64,000 bases of DNA from Babesia bovis T2Bo (lineage: Eukaryota > Apicomplexa > Aconoidasida > Piroplasmida > Babesiidae), in assembly GCF_000165395.2 (NCBI RefSeq), contig NC_010575.1:1535001-1599000 (forward strand), in the 5' to 3' direction. Below are positions 54,389-64,000 of this stretch, piece by piece. Numbering within the stretch: position 1 is the first letter of the stretch; each line of letters begins with the position of its first letter. The notes beneath the pieces were generated by a model. It saw nothing but the letters and a program-made list of their open reading frames with translations, ran no database searches and was not told where the DNA came from. The position numbers and the translations under genes are program-made.

Positions 54389-55660
54389 TTAGCTGGATCT
54401 TTCGTGTGTACCTGTATCTTCGGGATGGCCGTCCTCTGCGCCGTCCGTTCCGGCACTAAGGGTTTCACAGCGCGCAATCTCCTCGTCCTGCTGCTGTTGC
54501 TTAAGCTTTTGCTTACGTATACGCATATAACATGCGTTACACACTGACGTTCCTTTTATATAGCGCCACTGAGGTGTTGTTTTGGCATTGCACATGGCAC
54601 AAACATAATTATGCCTATTCATTTTAGGCCTTCCAGAGCTTACGTGACGTTTATTGGTTAGCTCCCTTTGTAATCGTGATGTTAATTCGTTATACAGAAT
54701 CTCTGAGTTGAACCGCGGTGTCCTTTGTGATCCTGGAGGTTCATTGGAGTTTGGGTGGCATACCGACCTGGGCTGCAAGAGATGTGGATCCATGCTACCC
54801 ATTTGGCCATACCAACCTTTATACTGCATTTGGTCAATCGGTATGTGATGAGATGGTAAAGAAGATGACTTTACAACGCCAGGGGTCATAGTGGAACTCA
54901 GACTACGGCGTGGAGTGTATGGCATATACGGTTGTTTGCTATTGTAATACGACTCGTTGGATATGCTGTAACCGGCGGGATATGGCATATTACGCTCTAC
55001 TGGATACGAGCTGTACATAGAACCACCCATTGGATAATAAGGTGATGTGGCACCGTATCGATAGTTCCCATAGCGAGTCACCGTCCTCGGGTATTGCTGA
55101 GCAGTCCCAGGTGGAGTTGTTCCATAGGGAGGTGGTGTCATTTGATAGCCGCACCAGTAGTTGCTACTGGGATCTTCGATAGTTTCATGCGTCCCGGTCA
55201 TGCTTGGTGCTGAAGTGCCTATCATACCACCAGAGAAACCTCCCGACATAGATCGCGGTATGTTAGTGGCTGGGTCCTTCCCAGTTAACGGGGAGCCATA
55301 ACCGTCAACGTTCCTTGAGTCGTAGCTATCCGTGGTTCCCATGTGGCCCGTTTGACAGTATTCCTGGGAGTAATCGTAGAGCATAGTACCAGCTTGCATA
55401 GGGTCATTCAAGGAACTGTCATCAATATTGCCTTCCGTGTGTACTGTAGTGACGTCATCACAATACTGCTCTCCTATGTCCATGTAACCGGTGGTGATGC
55501 CGCATTGCGGATTATGATACTCCTGGTCGTCAGGCTTGTCGCCAAAATCATCCGACAAGACGAAGGAATTGCTCGGTGTAAGACCCTTGCCGTAGACACT
55601 GTCACTTCGTTGACCATCGTTATCATATCGCGCTGAATGCCTCTGGCCCAAATCATCCAT
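54389..55660 (-). CDS. GATA-type zinc finger protein
   Basis: A 423-residue protein. The C-terminal part (about 350-385) holds one GATA-type finger, CAMCNAKTTPQWRYIKG...CNACYMRIRK, i.e. C-x2-C-x17-C-x2-C with the TTPQWR core, followed by a basic and Gln-rich helix. The first 330 residues are low complexity, rich in Gly, Tyr, Pro, Ser and Met (PPPYGTTPPGTAQQYP), as in transcription factor activation regions. It probably binds DNA at GATA-like sites. Single exon. Confidence 0.85.
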   Translation of the reverse strand: MDDLGQRHSARYDNDGQRSDSVYGKGLTPSNSFVLSDDFGDKPDDQEYHNPQCGITTGYMDIGEQYCDDVTTVHTEGNIDDSSLNDPMQAGTMLYDYSQEYCQTGHMGTTDSYDSRNVDGYGSPLTGKDPATNIPRSMSGGFSGGMIGTSAPSMTGTHETIEDPSSNYWCGYQMTPPPYGTTPPGTAQQYPRTVTRYGNYRYGATSPYYPMGGSMYSSYPVERNMPYPAGYSISNESYYNSKQPYMPYTPRRSLSSTMTPGVVKSSSLPSHHIPIDQMQYKGWYGQMGSMDPHLLQPRSVCHPNSNEPPGSQRTPRFNSEILYNELTSRLQRELTNKRHVSSGRPKMNRHNYVCAMCNAKTTPQWRYIKGTSVCNACYMRIRKQKLKQQQQDEEIARCETLSAGTDGAEDGHPEDTGTHERSS

Positions 55661-55983
55661 ACCTACACTGGATACCTATGTAAGATTCCAAGTGGGTCCC
55701 TTAGGGTCAAACAGGGACGAGCTGCGAAAGTGGCTCACGTTGCAAAATGGCAACGTCAAGAAAAAGAACACGCATAACGCTGTAACGTGATTGTTATCCT
55801 GTTTGTCCCCCGTTAAGTAGCGTGTCCTTAGTGCACATCAATCAATAAAATATTTTGTCCGCTAGGAATCCGCAGCCGATCACAAATCAACTCTGCTTAA
55901 TTCAAACAATTGTACTATAAATTATATAGAAAAGATGTATTCGATATGTTGATTAACCGGCTCAACATCAGAAACCCTTCCAA
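55661..55983. other. Intergenic
   Basis: 323 nt upstream of the GATA-finger gene on the left. AT-rich towards the right, no gene seen. Confidence 0.4.
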
Positions 55984-56283
55984 ATGTCTCCACAACACGC
56001 CTTGCAACTTCACAAGGAGACAGACCATAGACAGCCAAATGAAAAACAACCAGTATGTTTCCAAAACTACGTTTTTAAATTTAAATCAATAAAGAATTCA
56101 TTTGCTAGTCGCCTTACATGTGTAGAACCCGTAAGGACCAGGTATGAAGCACTGAAAAGGCAAACATCCCTGATCCATGACCTGAAGTCAACCGTAAGCA
56201 AAGTACACAAGAACAATTATACACATGTTAAAATGCAAATTAATAACCAATGCTATGCAATTTCCGCAAACGTCTTCAAGTAG
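55984..56283 (+). CDS. Doubtful small ORF
   Basis: A 99-codon frame from ATG 55984, basic, with a helix-like stretch RTRYEALKRQTSLIHDLKST. A possible 42-nt intron (GTATGT...AAAG, 56053-56094) would keep the frame. The 3' end may instead splice onward at GTAAGC near 56194. No family recognised. It may be chance. Confidence 0.3.
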   Translation: MSPQHALQLHKETDHRQPNEKQPVCFQNYVFKFKSIKNSFASRLTCVEPVRTRYEALKRQTSLIHDLKSTVSKVHKNNYTHVKMQINNQCYAISANVFK

Positions 56284-56616
56284 ATATTACTGCATTTGTA
56301 AGTGGAAATGGTTTAAGCATGCCCATTTGCTGACGCGGAGCACTTATGATCAATATCCACGAAAAGCCATAGAGACACCGGGGATTTGTTCCATCATGCC
56401 CTGGTGTATGCTTTTGTGTATTAAATACACATATTTAAAAGGAAATTCCTCGTTTCGGCCATATTGATCTCGCATTAATCCAACGCGCGCATACACACGG
56501 CACCACGTCGAACCAGAGTTGTGGTCCAAGTGAGGCAACACACGTTATCCATCCGATTATGTATAACCGTATCCGTCCCGGATCTCCGATAATATCACGA
56601 AGGACGCGATGCGAAT
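56284..56616. other. Intergenic, Rab1 upstream region
   Basis: Contains a perfect palindrome TGTGTATT-A-AATACACA (56415-56431). Presumed promoter of the Rab1 gene. Confidence 0.45.
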
Positions 56617-57573
56617 ATGGTATCCAGGGCTTCTAAAGACTAGTAAGTGATGGCCAGTGGATACTCCGTGGCCACTGTCTATATGTGTGCCTGCGCATAC
56701 ACGTAATTCACATTATAATCGATCTTCAGTGACCACCTCTTCAAGCTGGTGCTCATAGGTGACAGTGGTGTTGGAAAGTCATGTGTCTTGTTACGCTTTG
56801 CTGTGGGTCCATTATTAGGTGTACATCAACGTTATTCCAGGACGACACATTCACTGACAGCTATATAACAACTATAGGTGTGGATTTTGTAGGTCTACAT
56901 CTGCTTTTATGTCATTACTCCAATAGCGTTTTCGTACCATTGAGGTGGAAGGCAGAAGAGTGAAGTTACAGATTGTAGGTCCTTTGTTCATATTACTATA
57001 CATTACAGTGGGATACCGCTGGACAGGAGCGATTCAGGACTATAACAAGTGCATACTATCGGGGTGCCGATGCCATTATAATAGTATTTGACATTACAGA
57101 CAAGGTTAGTTCATGTTACTGCCTAGCAGTTATTACGCAGCTCTCTTTCGAGAATGTACCTTCATGGCTCCAGGAAGTGGAGAAGTTTGCTCCTGATGGA
57201 ATCCACAAACTGTTGATCGGTAATAAGTCAGATCAAGCTCAAGCACGCGATGTGGATCCCAGTGAGATACAGGTAAGTATACGCCCCTGATAGGAACAGG
57301 ATGCTAATTGATTACAGGAATTCAGTGAATTGCACTCAACTCCCTACGTTGAAATATCAGCCAAATCCGGTAGCAACGTCGAGGAGGCGTTCGTGTCAGT
57401 TGCACGAAGGTTGGTAATAGATCGCCATGGAAAAGACCCGGGCTCCAATCAATCGGTACCACAACCAATATCGCTCAACGATCGTGTGAAAGGTATGTCC
57501 CATGATATGCTCTATGGATTCCATAGGTGTTGTTGAAAGCTTATACGGGGGTAACAAGCTATGTTGCAGCTGA
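56617..57573 (+). CDS. RAB1: Rab1-type small GTPase
   Basis: ER-to-Golgi Rab GTPase of 214 residues from eight exons: 56617-56642, 56730-56802, 56841-56888, 56927-56974, 57009-57104, 57141-57272, 57318-57492 and 57527-57573. The N-terminus [20 protein letters not shown] leads into the P-loop GDSGVGKS; then TIGVDFRFRTIEV (switch I), [20 protein letters not shown] (switch II), GNKSD and EISAKSG. Spliced, the C-terminus is NKLCCS; if the last 34-nt intron is kept it ends RCC. Both are prenylation-type ends. Seven introns make it the most divided gene in the window. Confidence 0.92.
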
Positions 57574-57698
57574 TGGCACTAACAATGGCTGTGACAATAC
57601 CTACAAATAATGATATAGCTACCAACATATAAAGGGGCTGGCACTCCCATAATACACGACTAGTAACACTTGTGGTATAATGTAATAATCTGTTTAAG

Positions 57699-59657
57699 TT
57701 AATCGGTCCCGTGTAACCATTGGTGACCTATTAGTTCTTGAGCAGGTACCCTATCTTTGGGGTCTACCCTAAGCATACACAGTAAAAAGTCAGCGAGCGC
57801 CTTTGCGGCAACCGGGTTCATCTTGTACTTGCGAATTAATACGCTATCCAGCGGCCACTGCTTCACGCAGTTTATTTCGTTCTCATGCAAGTGGAATCTG
57901 ACACTGTTCCTTATCATTTCGCTAGGCAGCGGTCCCAGGAGTTCCACAATAAGCTGTAGGTGGTTGAGGTCACGCTCCTGCGTGGTGTTCCCATGTGGGT
58001 CGAATAAGTAATCACCAGTATAAAGTTCAAATATAATACAGGCCAACGACCAAAGGTCAGCGGTTTCGTCGTATCCTATTTTCAGAATCGCTTCGGGCGA
58101 CCTGTACTGCCTCGTTTGTATTTCATCGGTAAAGTGTTGTTTAATCCAGCACGCATTCCCAAGATCGCAGATCTTGTAAATTGCCTCCGGCCTGTCAAAG
58201 CAGGATATGTCAACTGGCTTCAGCTTTAAAATGCCCTGATCGGTTTTGACACTAACCTTCCGTTTAGTTAACTCAGCAAACGGTGGCTTGGGATTCACCT
58301 TAGTGGCGACCCATGGGTGATACAACTCAGGGTGTGACGATTTCCCATTGACCTCGCGAAGCGGTTCCGATATTTTGTATGGCACATGGTGATAGGGCAT
58401 GCGGAACATTGTATCCTGTAGCGCCTCGAGCTCGTCGTAACTCGTGAGACTAGTAGGGTCACTGAAACTAGGCCTGATGGTACATTTTACGTACGACAGG
58501 TCCACCTGGCGCTTTCGGGAACTGCTTTGATTAACGCCAGAATCGGTGTCCTTGGGTAAACATGGTACACAGCCGTGAAGCTTGGAAGTTACCAATATGT
58601 TCTCCGGCTTTAGGTCCGTATGTATAATACCACAGATGCGATGTAGGTAGTCTAAACCCAGTAAAACGTGCGCAGTGACCTTCCTGATCATATACGAAGG
58701 CACGCCCTTGAAGTTGTACAGCTTAATCAGTGATAACAAATTGGGACCCATGGGTTCCAGAACTACACATACATGGGTGCCATTGGGACCCTTTACAGAG
58801 AACCAGTTTAAAAATGATACTACACCACACGTGTTGTTATACAACTCGCCAAGTTGCTGTTTGTACGTTGCCCTGGTATCAGTCCAAGTCCTCGTTATAA
58901 TCTGGTCTCGAACCGTTCTTAACAAAATCATCTCGTCCTTTACAGCATCGGTGTAGTTCTGCGCACTGCGTTGGAACTTGATGGCAACAAATCTTGGATT
59001 CTTTTCACACATGTCTGCTGCCAGCCACACAGTTGAGAAATAACCCCAACCAAGTTTACACTCGATGCGGTATCGGTCGTCATATACCTCGCCTTCTATA
59101 ACCGGATGGTACCCACCCGGTACATACGCATTTGAGTCCTCACTCTCACTTAATACGCAATCAAAGGTGACGCTCGCTCCATCGTGCTCATCACCGTCAT
59201 CCGATGTTTCGTGCACATCGTCACATGGCACTTCTGCGGTAGCCACTGTTGTGTTGTCATTGGTGGAGTGCTGGCTGGGAGGTATAAGCGTTCCGCAACT
59301 CATGTCTATAATGGGTTCACCCGTACAGTCATTCAACTCAACGGTGTCCACTTGATGTCCCATATGGACAATAGCTGAATCAGGAGTCAATGCGTCGTTG
59401 TCCAACACGGTTGGTAATTTATCTGCACTGTCATTCGATATCTCTTGAGTAACGTATTCGTTCGGGTTCGATTCAGACTCTTCTACATCGCCATGTATTT
59501 CATCGCGGTCGGCAGCCATTGCTTCAGTAGAATTTTCACAGTCAGCCACCACACCCTTCAGCAAGCTTAGATCCATCCGTCCTAGAGACGATACCAAGTT
59601 GACCATAAACGACTTGCGCTCACCCATCCTTCGTTTAACGCCTTGCGCCTTAATCAT
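57699..59657 (-). CDS. SRPK: SR-protein kinase (SRPK)
   Basis: A 652-residue kinase that phosphorylates RS-domain splicing factors. The first ATG is 59657; above it the frame opens only from TTG. A 170-residue acidic leader precedes the kinase. Catalytic features: GWGYFSTVW (Gly loop), FVAIKFQRSA (Lys), IIHTDLKPENIL, CDLGNACW (DLG in place of DFG, as in SRPKs), TRQYRSPEAIL and ADLWSLACIIFEL. The long insert between the two lobes (about 365-480) is the SRPK hallmark. Single exon. Confidence 0.93.
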   Translation of the reverse strand: MIKAQGVKRRMGERKSFMVNLVSSLGRMDLSLLKGVVADCENSTEAMAADRDEIHGDVEESESNPNEYVTQEISNDSADKLPTVLDNDALTPDSAIVHMGHQVDTVELNDCTGEPIIDMSCGTLIPPSQHSTNDNTTVATAEVPCDDVHETSDDGDEHDGASVTFDCVLSESEDSNAYVPGGYHPVIEGEVYDDRYRIECKLGWGYFSTVWLAADMCEKNPRFVAIKFQRSAQNYTDAVKDEMILLRTVRDQIITRTWTDTRATYKQQLGELYNNTCGVVSFLNWFSVKGPNGTHVCVVLEPMGPNLLSLIKLYNFKGVPSYMIRKVTAHVLLGLDYLHRICGIIHTDLKPENILVTSKLHGCVPCLPKDTDSGVNQSSSRKRQVDLSYVKCTIRPSFSDPTSLTSYDELEALQDTMFRMPYHHVPYKISEPLREVNGKSSHPELYHPWVATKVNPKPPFAELTKRKVSVKTDQGILKLKPVDISCFDRPEAIYKICDLGNACWIKQHFTDEIQTRQYRSPEAILKIGYDETADLWSLACIIFELYTGDYLFDPHGNTTQERDLNHLQLIVELLGPLPSEMIRNSVRFHLHENEINCVKQWPLDSVLIRKYKMNPVAAKALADFLLCMLRVDPKDRVPAQELIGHQWLHGTD

Positions 59658-59948
59658 ATACAACTAAACTCTCCATCATCAATAAAAAGGAAATAATATA
59701 ATGTGTAACCCTAGTTTTATATGCACCTTCATTATTTTTGTATTAACTACTAGCAGATGCATCGGATTCTGCCTCTAGAAGAATATGTGTATAGGATAAG
59801 GTGACCCTCCCCTACACCCCAACATAGACTCACTTTAGTGTTCTATGTGACCACAGACAACATGTCTACTATTTTATATAAATACATATATGGCTCAAAT
59901 GTGGCCTAGGCATCGCCGGAATGTGGCGCACTGCTATATACTTTTATA
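59658..59948. other. Divergent promoter region
   Basis: 291 nt between the SRPK and HSP90 start codons, serving both directions. No other feature seen. Confidence 0.5.
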
Positions 59949-62499
59949 ATGAGGGCACGGATTCTGTTGTCTAGCCCTAAAGGTGTACGCTGGGCCCTCC
60001 GCGTCCTTCCATTGTTATTGTGCATTTCAAGCACTATCGCATTTAATATAAAGTCGAAAGATGTGAGTTCCTTGCATTCTAGGCTGCAGCAGCCTCAACT
60101 GAAGCTGGGGTCTGGTCATCAATCAAGGCCGCTATACGGCTTTTTTTCCAGTGACTCTTCCGAGACTACCGATGCTTTGAAAGGTGCCTTGCAGCCTAAA
60201 ATAGGCCTCAGTGCTGAGGTGAACAGCATGGATGGTGCTAAAGTTAGTCGTTATGACGATGAACTAAACTTAGATTCACCTTCGCCATGTGTTAAAGTGG
60301 AAAACGAGCAGACATACCCATTTCAAGCTGAAGTCAGCAGGGTAATGGACATTATCGTCAACTCACTGTACACCGACAAGGATATATTCCTAAGGGAGCT
60401 AGTGTCTAATGCCGCTGATGCTCTTGATAAGCGTAGGATACAAGCTGATCCCGATGAAAAGGTTCCGAAGGAGTCCTTCGGCGGCATAAGAATAATTCCC
60501 GACAAGGAGCACAACACTTTGACTATCGAGGACGATGGTATCGGTATGACTAAGGACGAGTTAGTACACAATTTGGGTACCATTGCTGAATCCGGCACTG
60601 CCAAGTTCCTCAAGCAGCTTGAATCTGGAACTGATACCAATAACCTAATCGGTCAGTTTGGTGTTGGTTTCTATTCAGCCTTTCTGGTTTCTAACAAGGT
60701 GGAAGTCTATTCACGTGCCTATGGCCACGAAGATGGTGGCATTTTCCGTTGGAAATCGGAGACCAATGGTACCTTTAGTGTGGCCCAGGTAAATGACGAT
60801 GAATTGCAAAAGGGATTCATGAAATGCGGTACTCGTATTGTGTTACACATAAAGCCTGAGTGCGACGACTATTTGGAAGACTACAAGATAAAGGAACTGC
60901 TTCGTAAGTACTCCGAGTTCGTTAGGTTCCCCATCCAGGTATGTTACACTGTCAGACACCGTTTAAATGATTAATTAACGTGTATTATCTGAGAATCCTT
61001 GTTGTCTTCTGTCGAACCCACAGAGGAGCCTGGGAAACAATGAAATCACACTACTGAATGATAAACGGTTTTACCAATCACTAATAATTCATGTAAAATA
61101 GGTATGGGTAGAGAAGGTCGAGTACGAGAGGGTACCTGATGAATCCACGGCTGTAGAGGGTAAGCCTGGGCGTTACAAGACAATAAGTAAGAAACGGCAC
61201 GAGTGGGAGCACGTTAACACACAGATTCCTATATGGAGACGTGACCAGGCAGATGTGAAACCTGAGGATTACGTGTCGTTTTACAAATCAACATTTAAAG
61301 CATATGACGACCCTCTGTCTTATATTCACTTCAAAGTAGAGGGCCAGGTTGAGTTTAGCTGCTTGCTATTCGTTCCTGGATCGTTACCGTGGGAGCTGAG
61401 TCGTAACATGTTTGACGACCAATCTAGGGGCATTCGTTTATATGTCAAGCGCGTGTTCATCAACGATAAGTTTTCGGAGGCTGTGCCCAGATGGCTAACG
61501 TTTGTACGCGGTGTGGTGGACAGCGATGAACTTGCTCTCAATGTTGGTAGGGAGTACCTGCAGCGTTCGAAGGCGCTGACTATCATCAACAAGCGCATTG
61601 CCATCAAGGCTATTGATATGTTCAAGAACCTGCAAGCGGCCAACCCAGATCGTTTCAAGAAGTTTACCGATAACTTTGGCAAATACATCAAAATAGGTGT
61701 CGTCGAGGATCGGGAGAATCAACAGGATTTGGCTTCTCTAGTTAGCTTCTGGTCAACCAAATCGGGGCAGGATCGTGTAACACTGGATGAATACATCAAA
61801 CGCATGAAGCCGAATCAACCTGCTATATACTACCTCACTGCGGACAATTTGCAAGCTGCACAAAGTTCACCTTCATTGGAAAAACTCAAGGCCTTGGATT
61901 ACGAGGTTTTCTATGCCCTTGAGCCCATTGATGAGTTTTGCTTCTCGTCCCTGACTGCCTCCAAGTACAAGAATATCATGGTCCTGGATGTCAACAAGAG
62001 TGACCTTAAACTGAGCGAAGCTGACAATAAGCAGGAAAGTGCACAGAAAGATAATAGTGTAGAATATGAAACATTATGTGGTTGGCTCAAGCAGCTGTTC
62101 CCAGACGATTTACACGATGTGAAGGTCAGCAAGAGGCTGGTTGAGTCACCTGCTATATTGGTACAAACTGATTTTGGCCTATCGCCCAGCATGCAGCGTT
62201 ACATGAAGCAACAGGCTACATCAGCTGGTATGAACGACACCGAGTTGTTTGGTACCTCTATGGTAAGCAAGCCCGTGCTAGAGATCAACATAGACCATCC
62301 CATCATCCAGCATTTGAACATGATGGTGAAGACCGACAAGTTAAGTGACGTCCCACGTCAAGTTGCCAAGCAACTGTTGGATGTAGTTTCAATCCAGGGT
62401 GGCTACAATGTAAAGGATCCTACACAGTTTGCTCGTAGCGTCTTAGATCTAATGCAGCGTGAAGCCAAGCAGTTTATAGAGAAGCAGGAATCTGCTTGA
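59949..62499 (+). CDS. HSP90 with apicoplast-type leader
   Basis: A 795-residue chaperone ATPase from exons 59949-60938 and 61102-62499 with a 163-nt intron. A signal peptide (VLPLLLCISSTIAF) is followed by about 80 residues rich in Ser, Gln, Lys and Arg, the bipartite leader of apicoplast import. GHKL motifs follow: LRELVSNAADALDK, IEDDGIGMTK and GQFGVGFYSAFLV. The C-terminus ends KQESA, with no ER-retention KDEL-type signal and no cytosolic EEVD, so it is neither GRP94 nor cytosolic HSP90. Apicoplast placement is inferred from leader and tail. Confidence 0.88.
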
Positions 62500-62660
62500 T
62501 AATATAGTAATTTTACTTATCTACCATGTCTAGTGATAGCCCCGTGTTGTGTATTACACATTTGCCTAATATGCGCAAAGTCAGTCTGCGCAAATTAATA
62601 TCGGGGTAAACGGACTGATGGAACAGTTGTATAATACTTTTGGCATAGCTTGGAGTAGAT

Positions 62661-64000
62661 ATGGAGACTCCAACACGGCAGCGTTCCTCCCAGCGCACTC
62701 AGGGCTCTGAGCGCCGCCGTGAGGGGTCAACCCGTAAAATGAAGTTTGTAAATGCAGGTGTGGACACCGAAGCTTTTGCCAGGCGTACGAAGTACCTGCG
62801 TGAGTTATTCCTGGACCCGGAACGTAGGCACGCTCACCCCTGGACTACTATAGAGAAGAAGATTCTATCACTAGACTGGTTCCATAACCCCGCAAAGTAT
62901 AAAAAATGGCGACCGGATCAAACAGAAGACATGGCATGCCGTTTGTTTGCCAATATCGTATTTAATTACAGCCACCTTGCAATGACCAATGTAGGATACA
63001 CTGTTATCCATTGCCGTTTAATTAATGAGTTTGTTAACATTCTGGGCAACTACCAGTTATGTTTTATGGTAGTTCGCTCAGAAATTGGCGAACAGCAAAC
63101 TCAGGATACATTAAGGCCAGGATTAATATGGCGTGGTGAGCAAGTGTCTGAGACCCTTGCAGAGAGGAATGCGCTAATATACACGTCGCCCATGTGCGAG
63201 GACTACCAATGCTTATACGAAGGTATAAGCTTCAATATACATACAGCTACCCTTGATGACTTCCAAATAAAACCACCTTGTGAAGTTTGCAACGCTCGAA
63301 AGATCGAATTGCGCAGCAGGTTATACTTACCTGAAATATATTTCAAGGCTCAAGTTGTTGGCATGGCTGTAACTTCAGCTGTTGTCGAGGGACGTCGCAA
63401 CTACTTGGCCGCCATCCAGAAAGTTGACGGCACCATGCATATAATAGATGTGACCAAGTACCTTCAGGTAACCCTTGAGATAGTACACCAGTGGATGTTA
63501 ATCCACGATGCATATGTCAAACGTGTTCGTGACCTATACAAAAATTGTGGTATATTCACTGGTAAGTCTGAAGGTAATAAGGCTGTTCGTCAAAAGGCCA
63601 AAAAGGGTTGCTGCACAGGCTGTCTTTTGACTGAAAGTGAAATGAAGACATTGGATGAACTACGTAATAAAGCCATGGATTTTGAACTGCCTAGTACCCC
63701 TATATCCTTAAAAGGTCTTGACGTCAGTGAACAGCCTTTCAAGGGTGTTGCGATTCCTCAATTCTCACGTCAGAGTAATGTGGAATTCATATACACCAGT
63801 ATAGAGAACCTGAGGGTTGTCGTCCCAATGTACGTAGCTGCCATGGGCACTAATAGCATCTGCTTATGGGCCATTGGGGATGTTAACGACGGTGGCGAGC
63901 GCCAACCGCTAAGTGTTATGCAGTTGCCAAAGGGAGCTAGACCTACTGATATCAGCTCTTCCTTAGGTATTGCCAAGGACTACCAGAGCCTTTTAGCTAA
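62661..64000 (+). CDS. Unknown protein, partial (runs off right edge)
   Basis: Open frame from ATG 62661 to the window end (446 codons, no stop). The N-terminus is Arg/Ser/Gln-rich. The middle contains a CEVC pair (about residue 212) and a later KKGCCTGC pair (about 317), so a zinc site is possible. Stretches such as HPWTTIEKKILSLDW and LRVVVPMYVAAMG show a folded protein. I do not recognise the family. Introns cannot be excluded. Confidence 0.6.
   Translation, partial: METPTRQRSSQRTQGSERRREGSTRKMKFVNAGVDTEAFARRTKYLRELFLDPERRHAHPWTTIEKKILSLDWFHNPAKYKKWRPDQTEDMACRLFANIVFNYSHLAMTNVGYTVIHCRLINEFVNILGNYQLCFMVVRSEIGEQQTQDTLRPGLIWRGEQVSETLAERNALIYTSPMCEDYQCLYEGISFNIHTATLDDFQIKPPCEVCNARKIELRSRLYLPEIYFKAQVVGMAVTSAVVEGRRNYLAAIQKVDGTMHIIDVTKYLQVTLEIVHQWMLIHDAYVKRVRDLYKNCGIFTGKSEGNKAVRQKAKKGCCTGCLLTESEMKTLDELRNKAMDFELPSTPISLKGLDVSEQPFKGVAIPQFSRQSNVEFIYTSIENLRVVVPMYVAAMGTNSICLWAIGDVNDGGERQPLSVMQLPKGARPTDISSSLGIAKDYQSLLA

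Noticed and set aside
1..64000. tRNA, rRNA, CRISPR, transposon or telomere repeats
   Set aside because: No B-box-like tRNA core, rRNA block, regular spacer array, transposase frame or telomeric repeat was seen by eye on either strand. A tRNA or covariance-model scan would be decisive.

Overview
The window reads as nuclear DNA of a Babesia-type piroplasm (Apicomplexa). The evidence is two variant erythrocyte surface antigen (VESA1-like) genes, a gametocyte-type FNPA/CCp5 adhesive protein, an HSP90 with an apicoplast-style leader, and very short introns (mostly 33-38 nt, GT...AG). I cannot fix the species. Many coding ends were refined by joining exons by eye. Every multi-exon model here rests on GT/AG borders, frame continuity and protein family fit, not on transcripts.

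Layout. 1-3.6 kb: a PIG-L deacetylase cut by the window edge, proteasome beta-3, and a PIG-L paralog that has lost its metal-site residues. 3.6-19.4 kb: two copies of a roughly 5.2 kb unit (about 3640-8825 and 14260-19425). Each holds a conserved non-coding leader, a VESA1-like gene, and a convergent, spliced TMEM14-like membrane protein gene that no single open frame reveals. Unduplicated genes lie between the copies: a helical-repeat protein, an unknown basic protein and an ISA2-type Fe-S carrier. 19.9-33.1 kb: coiled-coil protein, CTF18 clamp loader, sphingomyelin-synthase-like enzyme, a carrier-like protein, a Tyr/Pro-rich protein, FNPA/CCp5-like protein and CFIm25. 33.1-36.3 kb: a cysteine-rich gene, a tiny secreted protein, NAA20 and TBCA (3 nt apart, in the same frame), and an EGF-like secreted protein. 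36.5-48.9 kb: PheRS alpha, MRE11, NADP-isocitrate dehydrogenase, a multi-TM protein, OPA3, a ubiquitin-like-fold candidate, ISCA1-type carrier, CDC123 and a small coiled coil. 49-64 kb: VPS33, a one-TM small protein, two tandem OTU proteases with signal peptides, a GATA-finger protein, an eight-exon Rab1, SRPK kinase, apicoplast-type HSP90 and an unknown gene running off the right edge.

Themes. The VESA/TMEM14 unit is an antigen island set among housekeeping genes and looks to be under gene conversion. The rest serves replication and repair (CTF18, MRE11), Fe-S biogenesis (two A-type carriers), secretory traffic (Rab1, VPS33), RNA processing (CFIm25, SRPK) and mitochondrial or apicoplast function. 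Gene packing is extreme: several neighbours leave no room for separate promoters. Several intergenic spacers carry perfect hairpins.
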